In this document: positions 14,799 through 23,705 of the stretch, piece after piece
Layout of the letters: each line of letters opens with the position of its first letter
How positions within the stretch are numbered: position 1 is the first letter of the stretch
From: Ruminococcus sp. 210702-SL.1.03
Lineage (GTDB): Bacteria > Bacillota > Clostridia > Oscillospirales > Ruminococcaceae
NCBI RefSeq assembly: GCF_020559915.1
Contig: NZ_JAJCLZ010000007.1
Location: 62,001 to 126,000 of the forward strand
Direction: 5' to 3'
Length of the DNA stretch: 64,000 bases
Made by a program: the position numbers and the translations under genes
Notes under the pieces: model-generated
Database searches by the model: none
The model's input: the letters and a program-made list of their open reading frames with translations, nothing else
Told to the model about the DNA's origin: nothing

Positions 14799-17543
14799 AT
14801 GGGACTTATGAACGCGCTGTTTGGAAACTATTCCAAAAAAGAGCTGAAAAGAATTGAGCCTATAAAGCAGAAGGTGCTCGATCTTGAACCGAAATACGAA
14901 AAGATGAGCGACCACGAGCTTAAAGAGCAGACGCAGATAATGAAAGACAAGCTCTCAGACGGACTGAGCAGCATGGACGAGATACTGCCCGACGCGCTCG
15001 CAGTTTGCCGCGAGGGCGCATGGCGTGTACTGGGCAAAAAGCCTTTCCCCGTGCAGATAATCGGCGCTATCGTACTGCATCAGGGCCGTATTGCCGAAAT
15101 GAAGACCGGTGAAGGTAAGACCCTCGTAGCTTGCCTAGCCGCCTACGCAAACGCGCTGGCGGGCAAGGGCGTGCACGTCGTTACCGTAAACGACTACCTC
15201 GCTAAATTCCAGTCGGAGGAGATGGGTAAGGTATTCCGCTTCCTCGGACTCAGCATCGGCTGCGTGCTTCAGGGCATGGATAAAGAAGCTAAGCGCGCCG
15301 CTTACAACGCAGACATTACATACGGAACGAACAACGAGTTCGGTTTCGACTACCTGCGCGACAACATGGTGATCTACAAGAAAGATAAGGTACAGCGCGA
15401 GCACGCTTTCGCCATAGTGGACGAGGTGGACTCTATACTGATAGACGAAGCGCGTACACCGCTTATCATTTCGGGTCAGGGCGACGAATCTACCGAGCTT
15501 TACCAGCTTGCAGACCGCTTTGCTAAAACGCTCAAGCCCGTTACCGTAGTAGAGATGGACGATAAGGCCGATAACGACCTGCTCGACGGCGACTACATCA
15601 TCGACGAAAAGGCGCGCACCGCTACTCTTACCAAGAGCGGCGTAAAGAAAGCGGAAAAGGCTTTCAACGTAATAAACCTTATGGACGCCGACAACATGAC
15701 TCTTCTGCACCACATCAATCAGGCTATAAAGGCTAACGGCACTATGCGCCGCGATACCGATTACGTTGTAAAAGACGGCGAAGTACTTATAGTTGACGAA
15801 TTTACAGGACGTATAATGGTCGGCAGACGCTTTAACGACGGTCTGCATCAGGCTATCGAAGCTAAGGAAGGCGTAAAGGTAGCACGCGAGTCAAAGACCA
15901 TCGCGACCATTACTTTCCAAAATTACTTCCGCCTTTACTCAAAGCTTTCGGGCATGACGGGTACTGCGCTGACGGAAGAGGACGAATTCAGAGAGATCTA
16001 CAAGCTCGACGTTATAGAGATACCTACCAACAAGCCCGTAGTCCGCAAAGACCACCCGGACGTTATCTTCAAGACCGAAAAGGGCAAGTACGAAGCCGTT
16101 ATCGACCAGATAATCGAGTGCAACAAAAAAGGTCAGCCGGTACTGGTAGGTACAGTATCGGTAGAAAAGTCAGAGTACCTCTCGCGCCTGCTGAAAAACA
16201 AGGGCGTAAAGCACCAGGTGCTCAACGCGAAGTATCATGAAAAGGAAGCTAAGATAGTAGCGCAGGCGGGTAAGTACGGCGCAGTTACCATAGCCACCAA
16301 CATGGCGGGCCGTGGTACTGATATACTGCTCGGAGGCAACGCTGAGTACCTCGCTACCGAAGAGCTGAGAAAGCTCGATTACCCCGAGGAGATAATAGTA
16401 GAAGCTACCGGCTTCTCCGAAACTGAGGACGAGCAGATACTCGAAGCCCGCGGCAAGTACAGAGATTTCAGAAAGAAGTACGACGCCGAGGTAAAGGAAA
16501 AGGCAGAAAAGGTTCGCGAAGCAGGCGGACTTTACATAATAGGTACTGAAAGACACGAATCAAGACGTATAGACAACCAGCTTCGCGGACGTGCGGGACG
16601 TCAGGGCGACCCCGGCGAGAGCAAATTCTTCCTCTCACTGCAGGACGACCTTATGCGCCTCTTCGGCGGCGACAAGGTAACGGGCATGATGGATTCGCTC
16701 AAGGTAGATGAGAATATGCCTATACAGTCGAGAATGCTTACGAACATAATCGAGTCCTCGCAGAAGAAGATAGAGGGCAGAAACTTCAACATTCGTAAGA
16801 ACGTACTGAATTACGACGACGTTATGAACACTCAGCGCGAGATCATCTACGGTCAGCGCCAGCAGGTGCTCAACGAGGAGGATATTCACGAAAATATCAT
16901 CAATATGATAAACCAGTTCATGGAAGACTGCGTGAATATGTACCTGCTCGATGACGAGATACATGACGACTGGAATTTACCGGGTCTGCGCGACCACCTC
17001 ATGGGTCTGGTAACGGTAGAAACAGACTTCAATTACACCCCCGAAGAGCTGGAACGCATATCCAAGAAGGACATCGTAAAGCAGCTTCAGGACAGAGCTA
17101 TGAAGATATATCAGAAGCGCGAGCAAGACCTCGGCGAAGAGCTGCTGCGCGAGATAGAGCGCGTAGTACTGCTGAAGGTGGTAGACCAGAAGTGGATGGC
17201 GCATATCGACGATATGGAACAGCTCAAGCGCGGTATCAGCCTGCGCTCTTACGGTCAGAGGAACCCCGTAGTAGAGTACCGTATGGAGGGCTTCGAGATG
17301 TTCGACGCTATGGTAGACTCTATCCGCGAGGACACTGTAAGAATGCTCTTTACCATACAGGTGCGCCGTCAGGCAGCGCCGAAGCGCGAGCAGGTGTTCA
17401 AAGCTGGCGGCACGAACAAGGGCTTTACCGCAAGAAAGACAGGCAAAAAGGTCGGTCCGAACGACCCCTGCCCCTGCGGAAGCGGCAAGAAGTACAAGAA
17501 ATGCTGCGGAGCACCTAACGCGGGAGCTAACTCCGCCGAATAA
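14799..17543 (+). CDS. secA: Protein translocase ATPase SecA
   Basis: 914 residues, full length. SecA binds ATP and preproteins and drives secretion through SecYEG. Visible are Walker A EMKTGEGKTL near residue 102, FDYLRDNM, the DEAD-box-like VDEVDSILIDEARTPLIISG near 208, GTDILLGG, the RGRAGRQGDPG helicase motif and a C-terminal zinc-binding CPCGSGKKYKKCCG. It has its own consensus promoter, and a 12-base GC stem followed by TTTT at 17556-17587 ends the transcript. Confidence 0.97.
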   Translation: MGLMNALFGNYSKKELKRIEPIKQKVLDLEPKYEKMSDHELKEQTQIMKDKLSDGLSSMDEILPDALAVCREGAWRVLGKKPFPVQIIGAIVLHQGRIAEMKTGEGKTLVACLAAYANALAGKGVHVVTVNDYLAKFQSEEMGKVFRFLGLSIGCVLQGMDKEAKRAAYNADITYGTNNEFGFDYLRDNMVIYKKDKVQREHAFAIVDEVDSILIDEARTPLIISGQGDESTELYQLADRFAKTLKPVTVVEMDDKADNDLLDGDYIIDEKARTATLTKSGVKKAEKAFNVINLMDADNMTLLHHINQAIKANGTMRRDTDYVVKDGEVLIVDEFTGRIMVGRRFNDGLHQAIEAKEGVKVARESKTIATITFQNYFRLYSKLSGMTGTALTEEDEFREIYKLDVIEIPTNKPVVRKDHPDVIFKTEKGKYEAVIDQIIECNKKGQPVLVGTVSVEKSEYLSRLLKNKGVKHQVLNAKYHEKEAKIVAQAGKYGAVTIATNMAGRGTDILLGGNAEYLATEELRKLDYPEEIIVEATGFSETEDEQILEARGKYRDFRKKYDAEVKEKAEKVREAGGLYIIGTERHESRRIDNQLRGRAGRQGDPGESKFFLSLQDDLMRLFGGDKVTGMMDSLKVDENMPIQSRMLTNIIESSQKKIEGRNFNIRKNVLNYDDVMNTQREIIYGQRQQVLNEEDIHENIINMINQFMEDCVNMYLLDDEIHDDWNLPGLRDHLMGLVTVETDFNYTPEELERISKKDIVKQLQDRAMKIYQKREQDLGEELLREIERVVLLKVVDQKWMAHIDDMEQLKRGISLRSYGQRNPVVEYRMEGFEMFDAMVDSIREDTVRMLFTIQVRRQAAPKREQVFKAGGTNKGFTARKTGKKVGPNDPCPCGSGKKYKKCCGAPNAGANSAE

Positions 17544-17555
17544 ATCTACTCTTCA

Positions 17556-17587
17556 CGTCGATGGCTGAAAAAAGCCGTCGGCGTTTT
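17556..17587 (+). terminator. secA terminator
   Basis: CGTCGATGGCT pairs imperfectly with AGCCGTCGGCG around a GAAAAA loop, followed by TTTT. Confidence 0.7.
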
Positions 17588-17613
17588 GAGGTTGAAAGGA
17601 CGAAAAAAAATTT

Positions 17614-18891
17614 ATGAAAAATGCTTTTACAGCCTTTACTTCGGCAGATATACTGCTGCCGCGCGACGCTGAGTACGAAAAGTGGGCGGTGATAGCCTGC
17701 GACCAGTTCACCTCAGAGCCCGAATACTGGCAGGAAACGGAAAAAATGACCGATGGCGCAGTTACCGCGCTAGACCTCATACTGCCCGAGATATACCTCG
17801 GCGAGGCGGATGTTGACAAGCGCATAGACAAGATAGCCGCGAATATGTACGGCTACCTCGACAGCGATGTTTTTGAAGAGCATAAAAACGCGCTGATATA
17901 CGTCGAGCGCATACAGACCGACGGCGTGCTGAGAGCGGGCGTTGTGGGCGCGGTAGACCTCGAAGAATACGACTACTCAAAAGGCTCGGCTTCGCAGATA
18001 CGCGCGACGGAAGCCACCGTTACCGAGCGTATACCGCCCAGAATAAAAGTTCGCGAGAAAGCGCCGATAGAGCTGCCGCATATCATGATACTCATCGACG
18101 ACGAGAAAAAAGCGCTCATCGAGCCGCTCGCCGAGCATAAGGACGATATGAAAAAGCTCTACGATTTTGAGCTGATGCAGGGCGGCGGCAGACTGGCAGG
18201 CTGGCTGCTGACCGACGCGCTTAGGGACGAGCTGCTGGAAAAACTGGCGAAATTCTCGGAAAAAGAAGCCTTTGAAAAACGCTACGGCTTGGCAGATACA
18301 GCGCCGCTGACATTCGCGATGGGCGACGGAAACCATTCGCTCGCGACCGCGAAAGCGTATTACGAAAAGCTGAAAGCCGCGAACCCCGATAAGGACATGA
18401 GCAGCCACCCCGCGAGATATGCACTGGCAGAGATCGTGAACCTGCACTCGCCCGCGCTGGATTTTGAGGCGATACACAGAATAGTCGGCACGGCGGACAT
18501 TGACCAAATGATGGCAAAAATGACGGACGAGCTGGGGCTGAGCGAAGAGCCTGCGGAGCAGAGCTTTGTAACAGTCCGCGGCGGCGAGAAAAAGAAGCTG
18601 TATGTGCATAAGCCGACCTCGAAGCTGACGGTAGGCTCGCTGCAAAATTTCCTCGATAAGTACCTTGCGGAAAATGGCGGAGATATAGACTATATCCACG
18701 GCACGGAGGTAGTAGAGAAGCTGGCGGCGGACGGCAAGAAGATAGGCTTTGTGCTGCCCGATATGGGTAAGGAGCAGCTTTTCCCGACGGTGATCGCGGA
18801 TGGCGCGCTGCCGAGAAAGACGTTCTCGATGGGACACGCGAGAGATAAGAGATATTATGTAGAAGCAAGAAAGATAACTGAGGAGAAGTAA
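17614..18891 (+). CDS. DUF1015 family protein
   Basis: 425 residues of soluble protein matching DUF1015, a widespread family of unknown function. Landmarks are LLPRDAEYEKWAVIACDQFTSEPEYW at the N-terminus, IPPRIKVREKAPIELPHIMILIDD, and MGDGNHSLATAKAYYE near residue 240, the family's GDGNHR-like signature. No partner gene suggests a role. It starts 26 bases after the secA terminator and may rely on a promoter I cannot place confidently. Confidence 0.75.
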   Translation: MKNAFTAFTSADILLPRDAEYEKWAVIACDQFTSEPEYWQETEKMTDGAVTALDLILPEIYLGEADVDKRIDKIAANMYGYLDSDVFEEHKNALIYVERIQTDGVLRAGVVGAVDLEEYDYSKGSASQIRATEATVTERIPPRIKVREKAPIELPHIMILIDDEKKALIEPLAEHKDDMKKLYDFELMQGGGRLAGWLLTDALRDELLEKLAKFSEKEAFEKRYGLADTAPLTFAMGDGNHSLATAKAYYEKLKAANPDKDMSSHPARYALAEIVNLHSPALDFEAIHRIVGTADIDQMMAKMTDELGLSEEPAEQSFVTVRGGEKKKLYVHKPTSKLTVGSLQNFLDKYLAENGGDIDYIHGTEVVEKLAADGKKIGFVLPDMGKEQLFPTVIADGALPRKTFSMGHARDKRYYVEARKITEEK

Positions 18892-19298
18892 ACCGCGGCT
18901 GATAAAGCAGGATTCTAAACTTAGTAAAAATCGCGGTGTAAACGTCGAGCACGAACAAACGAAAAGCGTGAAATCAAAAAGCGCGGGATGCAACGCCGCG
19001 CCAGCCGTTGCCGAGGGGGTCGAGGGGTGCGAGAAGCCCCGATCGTCGCGCTCCGCAGAGCGCGAAATCCCCAATCCGAAGGGGGCTCCGAAAAAGGTGA
19101 ATTGTATAACAGTCCGGTGGACTGTTATACAAGAGGAAAATCCCTGCGATAGAGGGATTTTCCTTGTTCGTCGCCCAACAAACGCGACCTTCAAGGGCGC
19201 ACGCCCTTGAACGAACAAACCAAAAGCCCCCAACCCAAAAACCACCGCACCCCCACCCAAAAAGCGATCAAAAAGAAAGATCTCAGGAGTTGATGAAA
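18892..19298. repeat. Intergenic stretch with three strong palindromes
   Basis: No ORF is convincing here. Three perfect inverted repeats lie in 110 bases: a 14-bp stem with a 3-base loop (19102-19132), a 12-bp stem (AGGAAAATCCCT, 19134-19164) and a 10-bp stem with a 2-base loop (TTCAAGGGCG, 19190-19211). GC-rich imperfect repeats precede them (19000-19090). The fragment GAACAAAC occurs on both sides (about 18953 and 19211). This could be a mobile palindromic element or stacked terminators after the DUF1015 gene. Confidence 0.55.
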
Positions 19299-20468
19299 AT
19301 GTTCATAGAAGAAGTAAAAAAAGAATTGACCACCCATATAATCCCTTATTGGGAAAAGCTGAAAGACGAGGAGTTCGGCGGCTTTTACGGCTACCGCGGC
19401 TTTGACCTTGTGCTAGATAAAAAGGCGGATAAGGGCGTTATACTCCACTCGCGTATACTTTGGTTCTTCTCTTCGTGCTACGAAGTGCTGGGCGATAAGA
19501 AATGCGCCGTGCTCGCTGACCACGCTTACGAATATGTGAAGAACCACTGCATAGATTACGAGATGGGCGGAGTTTACTGGATGACTACTTACGATGGTAA
19601 GATAGCCGACGGTATGAAACATACTTATAATATCGCTTTCGCAGTTTACGCACTCAGCGCTTATTATAACGCAAGCGGAAATATCGAAGCCCTGCACCTC
19701 GCCGAAAAACTCTTCGAGGATATTGAAACTAAGACCCCCGATGAGTACGGCTGCGTGGAAGCTTTCACCCGCGAGTGGGAGCCTGCCGATAACGAAGCCC
19801 TCTCGGAAAACGGCCTGCACGCTGAAAAGACTATGAATACCGTTCTCCACCTTATCGAGGCTTATACTGAGCTTTACCGCGCTAACCGCTCGGAAGAGGT
19901 GGCAGAAAGACTGAAATATCAGCTCGATATAGTTGAAAATAAGATATTCGATCACGATAATAACGCGCTCAAAGTTTTCTTTGATAATAAGTTCGACGTT
20001 ATCGGAAATATACATTCCTACGGCCACGACATAGAAGCAAGCTGGCTTACCGACCGCGCGGTGGAAATGCTCGGCGATGAGGAACTTACTAAGAAATTCA
20101 ACGCTCTTGACCTCCGCCTTGCGGAAAATATCTATAACATCGCCCTGGAGGACGGCGCGCTGAATAACGAGCGCGAGAACGATAAGATAGATAAAAAGCG
20201 CGTTTGGTGGGTGCAGGCGGAAGGCGTCGTAGGCTTTATCAACGCTTATCAGCATAGCGGCGATGAGAAATACCTCAAGGCTGCGGGCACTATCTGGGAA
20301 TACATCAAGTCGGACATCGTGGATAAGCGCCCCGAGGGCGAGTGGTACTCGGAAGTATCTTTCGACCATAAGCCGCACGACTGGAAAGAAGTTACCGGCC
20401 CTTGGAAGTGCCCCTACCATAACGGCAGAATGTGTCTTGAAGTCATCAAGAGAGGAATAGACTTCTGA
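19299..20468 (+). CDS. Cellobiose 2-epimerase
   Basis: 389 residues, the same length as the Ruminococcus albus enzyme, which isomerises cellobiose to glucosyl-mannose in the cytoplasm. The (alpha/alpha)6-barrel N-terminus HIIPYWEKLKDEEFGGFYGY and NSRILWFFS-like SRILWFFSSCYEVL are typical of the AGE/CE family. His243 (in YGHDIEASWL) and His374 (in CPYHNGRM) fall at the positions I recall as catalytic in R. albus CE. ATG 19299 is nine bases after AGGAG; an ATG at 19293 is too close. The stop overlaps the start of the PHP gene by one base. Together with the GH5 glucanase this points to cello- or manno-oligosaccharide use. Confidence 0.9.
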   Translation: MFIEEVKKELTTHIIPYWEKLKDEEFGGFYGYRGFDLVLDKKADKGVILHSRILWFFSSCYEVLGDKKCAVLADHAYEYVKNHCIDYEMGGVYWMTTYDGKIADGMKHTYNIAFAVYALSAYYNASGNIEALHLAEKLFEDIETKTPDEYGCVEAFTREWEPADNEALSENGLHAEKTMNTVLHLIEAYTELYRANRSEEVAERLKYQLDIVENKIFDHDNNALKVFFDNKFDVIGNIHSYGHDIEASWLTDRAVEMLGDEELTKKFNALDLRLAENIYNIALEDGALNNERENDKIDKKRVWWVQAEGVVGFINAYQHSGDEKYLKAAGTIWEYIKSDIVDKRPEGEWYSEVSFDHKPHDWKEVTGPWKCPYHNGRMCLEVIKRGIDF

Positions 20469-21157
20469 TGTACAAAACCGAAACGCATATGCACACCGCC
20501 GAAGGCTCTGCCTGCGCTTCCGCAGCGGGCGCTCAGCAGGCGGAACAGTATAAGGCGCAGGGGTATGATACTATAATAATCACCGACCATTTCTTTAACG
20601 GCAATACTGCGGTGGATAGATCGCAGCCGTGGGAGGGCATGGTGGAGCAGTTTTGCAGCGGATATGAAAACGCTAAGAAACGCGGCGACGAGATAGGTCT
20701 GAACGTGCTTTTCGGGCTGGAATACGCCTGGGAGGGCGCAGATCTTCTCGTTTACGGCGTGGATAAAAAGTGGCTGCTGGAAAACCCCGACCTTATGCAG
20801 ATAAACGTGCGCGAATTTTGCGACAGGGTTCACGCAAACGGCGGGGCTATCGTGCACGCTCACCCGTTTCGCGAGGCGCACTGGTATATTTTCGACTTGA
20901 AATTCCTGCCGTGGCACACCGACGGCGTGGAGATCTACAACGGCGGCAACGCTGAAAAGGTCTGGAACGAGCGCGCGAAGTGGTACGCCGAGCAGTACGG
21001 CTTTACCGCGACGGCGGGCAGCGACTGCCACCATATAGGCGGCGACAGATTTTTCGGAGTGCTCACTGAAGAGCCTATAACCGATATAGCGCAGTACGTT
21101 GACGCTGTGAAGAATAAGAAGATAGCGGGACTTTATGTGCCCGAAAAGTATAAGTGA
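20468..21157 (+). CDS. PHP-domain phosphoesterase
   Basis: 229 residues. Metal-binding PHP motifs are visible: TETHMHTAEGS at the N-terminus, ITDHFF near residue 38, a Glu in FGLEYAWEG, HAHPFRE near 135 and GSDCHH near 181. Such proteins hydrolyse phosphate esters, for example sugar or nucleotide phosphates, or histidinol phosphate. The start overlaps the epimerase stop (TGATG), so translation is probably coupled. A role in the same sugar pathway is inferred from coupling only. Confidence 0.8.
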   Translation: MYKTETHMHTAEGSACASAAGAQQAEQYKAQGYDTIIITDHFFNGNTAVDRSQPWEGMVEQFCSGYENAKKRGDEIGLNVLFGLEYAWEGADLLVYGVDKKWLLENPDLMQINVREFCDRVHANGGAIVHAHPFREAHWYIFDLKFLPWHTDGVEIYNGGNAEKVWNERAKWYAEQYGFTATAGSDCHHIGGDRFFGVLTEEPITDIAQYVDAVKNKKIAGLYVPEKYK

Positions 21158-21184
21158 ATATGACGCAACGAAAGGAATACTAAT

Positions 21185-22354
21185 ATGAAAACAAAAAGAT
21201 TTGCGGCGGGCGTGCTTGCTGCCGCTATGTGCTTCGGCTGCCTTACCGCCTGCGGCGGCAGCGACAATAAAAACTCTGACAACGGCTCTGCCGCTTCGGC
21301 GACCGACTCCGCAGCGGAGAAAAAAGAAGTGAATATGGAGATACGCGACATATCTTCTTGGGACTTGGTAAAGGAAATGAAGATAGGCTGGAACTTGGGC
21401 AACACTATGGACGCTACGGGCGAGGGCCTTGAAGCTGAAACATCTTGGCAGCCCGCCGTCACTACCGAGGCTATGGCGAAGCTGCTCGCGGATACTGGCT
21501 TTAACGTTATGCGCGCTCCCGTATCGTGGGGCACACATATGGACGAAAATTACAACGTAGACCCCGAGTGGATGGCGCGCGTGCATGAGATAGTTGACTA
21601 CGGCATAAACAACGGACTTTTCGTTATCCTCAACACCCACCACGAGGAATGGTATTTCCCGACCAACGAGAATAAAGATCAGGATATAGAGCAGCTCACA
21701 GCGCTTTGGTCGCAGATTGCTGAGGAATTCAAGGGCTACGACGAGCACCTCATCTTTGAGGGACTCAACGAGCCGCGCTGCCGCGAAACGCCTATGGAGT
21801 GGACAGGCGGCGACGACGAGAGCCGCGCGGTGGTACAGGAGTACGCTAAGGCTTTCTACGAAACTGTTAGAAACAGCGGCGGCAACAACGCTAAGCGCCA
21901 CCTAATGCTGACGGGCTACGCGGCTTCATCGGGCAGAAAGTGCCTTGAGAACGTATGGCTGCCTGAGGACGACGATAAGGTGATAGTTTCGGTACACGCA
22001 TACCTGCCTTACTCCCTCGCGCTCGACACCAAGGGCACGGACAAGTGGGACGCTAATAACACCGGCGAGATAGATACCCTCTTCCTCAACCTCGACGAGC
22101 TGTTTTTGCAGAAGCAGATACCCGTTATCATCGGCGAATTCGGCACTGTGAATAAAGACAACCTCGATGACCGTATAGCCTGCGCTGAATATTATGTAGG
22201 CAAGGGCGCGGAGTACGGCGTGCCTATGCTTTGGTGGGACAACAACGCGACATTCGGCAACGGCGAGAATTTCGGTCTGATGGACAGAAGCATGATACCC
22301 GAATGGAAGTTCCCCGAGCTGGTAGACGCGCTGATAACCTCGGCTGCCAAGTAA
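21185..22354 (+). CDS. GH5 endoglucanase-type lipoprotein
   Basis: 389 residues. The lipoprotein signal ends at LTAC, so the mature protein is probably membrane-anchored outside the cell after a Ser/Ala/Asp linker. GH5 features are GWNLGNTMDATG, VMRAPVSWGTH, VILNTHHEEWY, EGLNEPR with the likely acid/base Glu196, VIVSVHAYLPY and PVIIGEFG with the likely nucleophile Glu318. The fold fits an endo-beta-1,4-glucanase; mannanase or mixed-linkage activity is possible. No carbohydrate-binding module or dockerin is present, so it is a cell-bound single-domain enzyme. It follows the PHP gene by 27 bases. Confidence 0.88.
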   Translation: MKTKRFAAGVLAAAMCFGCLTACGGSDNKNSDNGSAASATDSAAEKKEVNMEIRDISSWDLVKEMKIGWNLGNTMDATGEGLEAETSWQPAVTTEAMAKLLADTGFNVMRAPVSWGTHMDENYNVDPEWMARVHEIVDYGINNGLFVILNTHHEEWYFPTNENKDQDIEQLTALWSQIAEEFKGYDEHLIFEGLNEPRCRETPMEWTGGDDESRAVVQEYAKAFYETVRNSGGNNAKRHLMLTGYAASSGRKCLENVWLPEDDDKVIVSVHAYLPYSLALDTKGTDKWDANNTGEIDTLFLNLDELFLQKQIPVIIGEFGTVNKDNLDDRIACAEYYVGKGAEYGVPMLWWDNNATFGNGENFGLMDRSMIPEWKFPELVDALITSAAK

Positions 22355-22382
22355 TAAACGCTCAACGAAAGGAAATTTGAAA

Positions 22383-23057
22383 ATGGGAATATTGGGAAGA
22401 ATAGCGGCAGGTCTTGCGGCGGCGGCGCTCTGCTTTACGTTCGCGGCCTGCGGCAGCACAGACGACAGCTCTAAGAGCGAGGATAAAACAAAGTCGGCGG
22501 CAGAGATCTCTTCCGCTGAGGACTCGAAGACCCAGCTCGGAACGTTCACGATAACGCTTTACCCCGAGTACGCGCCGATAACCTGCGAGAATTTTGAGAA
22601 GCTGGTGAATGACGGTTTTTACAACGGGCTGACATTCCACCGCGTGGTAGAGGACTTCATGGCGCAGGGCGGCGACCCGAACGGCAACGGCACGGGCGGC
22701 AGCGACAGCAATATCAAGGGCGAATTTTTGCAGAACGGCGTTGACAACAAGCTTTCGCACACCCGCGGAGTAGTATCGATGGCGCGTTCGCAAGACCCCG
22801 ACAGCGCTTCTTCGCAGTTCTTCATCTGCTATACTGACGACTGCTCGTTCCTCGACGGACAGTATGCGGCTTTCGGCAAGGTGACCGAGGGCATGGAGGT
22901 AGTTGATTCGTTCCTCAACGTAGAGCGCGTTACCGGTACTGACGGTGCGATCTCATCGCCCACAACGCCCATCGTCATCAAAGAGGCTAAGATGATAGAC
23001 GATGACGTCGACGGCAACCCCAGAGCGACATTTGAAATGGTGCTCGGCGAAAATTGA
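22383..23057 (+). CDS. Lipoprotein cyclophilin-type peptidyl-prolyl isomerase
   Basis: 224 residues. A lipobox FAAC follows a hydrophobic signal, then an acidic Ser/Lys-rich linker. From about residue 52 a cyclophilin domain is clear: FTITLYPEYAPITCENFEKLV, FYNGLTFHRVVEDFMAQGGDPNG, GVVSMARS, SASSQFFI and YAAFGKVTEGM. It would assist folding of exported proteins on the outer membrane face. I prefer ATG 22383 (eight bases after GAAAGGA) over TTG 22377. It is probably the last gene of the epimerase operon. Confidence 0.85.
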   Translation: MGILGRIAAGLAAAALCFTFAACGSTDDSSKSEDKTKSAAEISSAEDSKTQLGTFTITLYPEYAPITCENFEKLVNDGFYNGLTFHRVVEDFMAQGGDPNGNGTGGSDSNIKGEFLQNGVDNKLSHTRGVVSMARSQDPDSASSQFFICYTDDCSFLDGQYAAFGKVTEGMEVVDSFLNVERVTGTDGAISSPTTPIVIKEAKMIDDDVDGNPRATFEMVLGEN

Positions 23058-23065
23058 TAGATTTT

Positions 23066-23105
23066 CCGGCCGCTTTGCTGACTAGGGCAGGGCGGTCGGT
23101 TTTTC
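23066..23105 (+). terminator. Terminator after the cyclophilin gene
   Basis: CCGGCCGC pairs imperfectly with GGCGGTCGG and is followed by TTTTT. Confidence 0.6.
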
Positions 23106-23197
23106 GTATACGGCACAATATGTTGATATATAACAGAAATATTACAATACATATTGAAGCTGTAATGAAATTGTAATCTTATGTAATGCAATTGTTC

Positions 23198-23227
23198 TTG
23201 ACGGCGGCGCAAAATGTGTTGTATAAT
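23198..23227 (+). promoter_or_regulatory. Promoter of a candidate small RNA
   Basis: TTGACG (23198-23203), 18-base spacer, TATAAT (23222-23227). Confidence 0.65.
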
Positions 23228-23233
23228 AAAATG

Positions 23234-23352
23234 GTAGAACAGAGAAAGAAAAGAATGAAATTACTAAGTGAAATACCCTTAGCTCGTTTCATCCTCTCCA
23301 AAATTTTTACACAAGTCAGAAGGCAGTCTCTCCGGACTGCCTTTCTTTTTTG
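23234..23352 (+). ncRNA. Candidate small RNA of about 119 nt
   Basis: A promoter and a strong terminator (AGGCAGTC/GACTGCCT then T-rich tract, 23321-23352) bracket a stretch without a good gene. The 5' half can form a nested hairpin, ATGAAA...TTTCAT enclosing CTAAG...CTTAG (about 23255-23293). A 32-codon frame from the ATG at 23256 would run through the terminator and lacks a clear ribosome binding site, so an RNA product is more likely. No known family was recognised. Confidence 0.45.
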
Positions 23353-23415
23353 AGGGCGTTTTTTTGTACAATTCGTATAAAATTTTATCTGAGGGCAATT
23401 TGGACTAAAATATAC

Positions 23416-23444
23416 TTGACAAGCGAAGAAAAATATAGTAAAAT
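23416..23444 (+). promoter_or_regulatory. rny promoter with a ~255-nt leader
   Basis: TTGACA (23416-23421), 17-base spacer, TAAAAT (23439-23444). The leader contains GGAACTT (23552-23558) that can pair with AAGTTCC (23668-23674), extended by GGGCA/TGCCC, just before the ribosome binding site. A structured or autoregulated leader is possible. Confidence 0.6.
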
Positions 23445-23705
23445 TAAATCATGCATTATGTTTTTTATATTATTTCTCTCATCGTGATGAGCGGTGATTT
23501 ATTTTATAAAATAAAAATGCTTATTGAATCTTTAAAATTTTATATTGAAAAGGAACTTCGGGCAAAACGGTCTGTGTAACGGCATTTATATATTTATGGA
23601 TTAGTTATGTATGATATGCAGGGATATTGATACTATTATTCACTTCACAATTTAAAGACTGCCCCGCAAGTTCCCGACTTTCAAAGAAGGAGGAAGGCTA
23701 TACAC

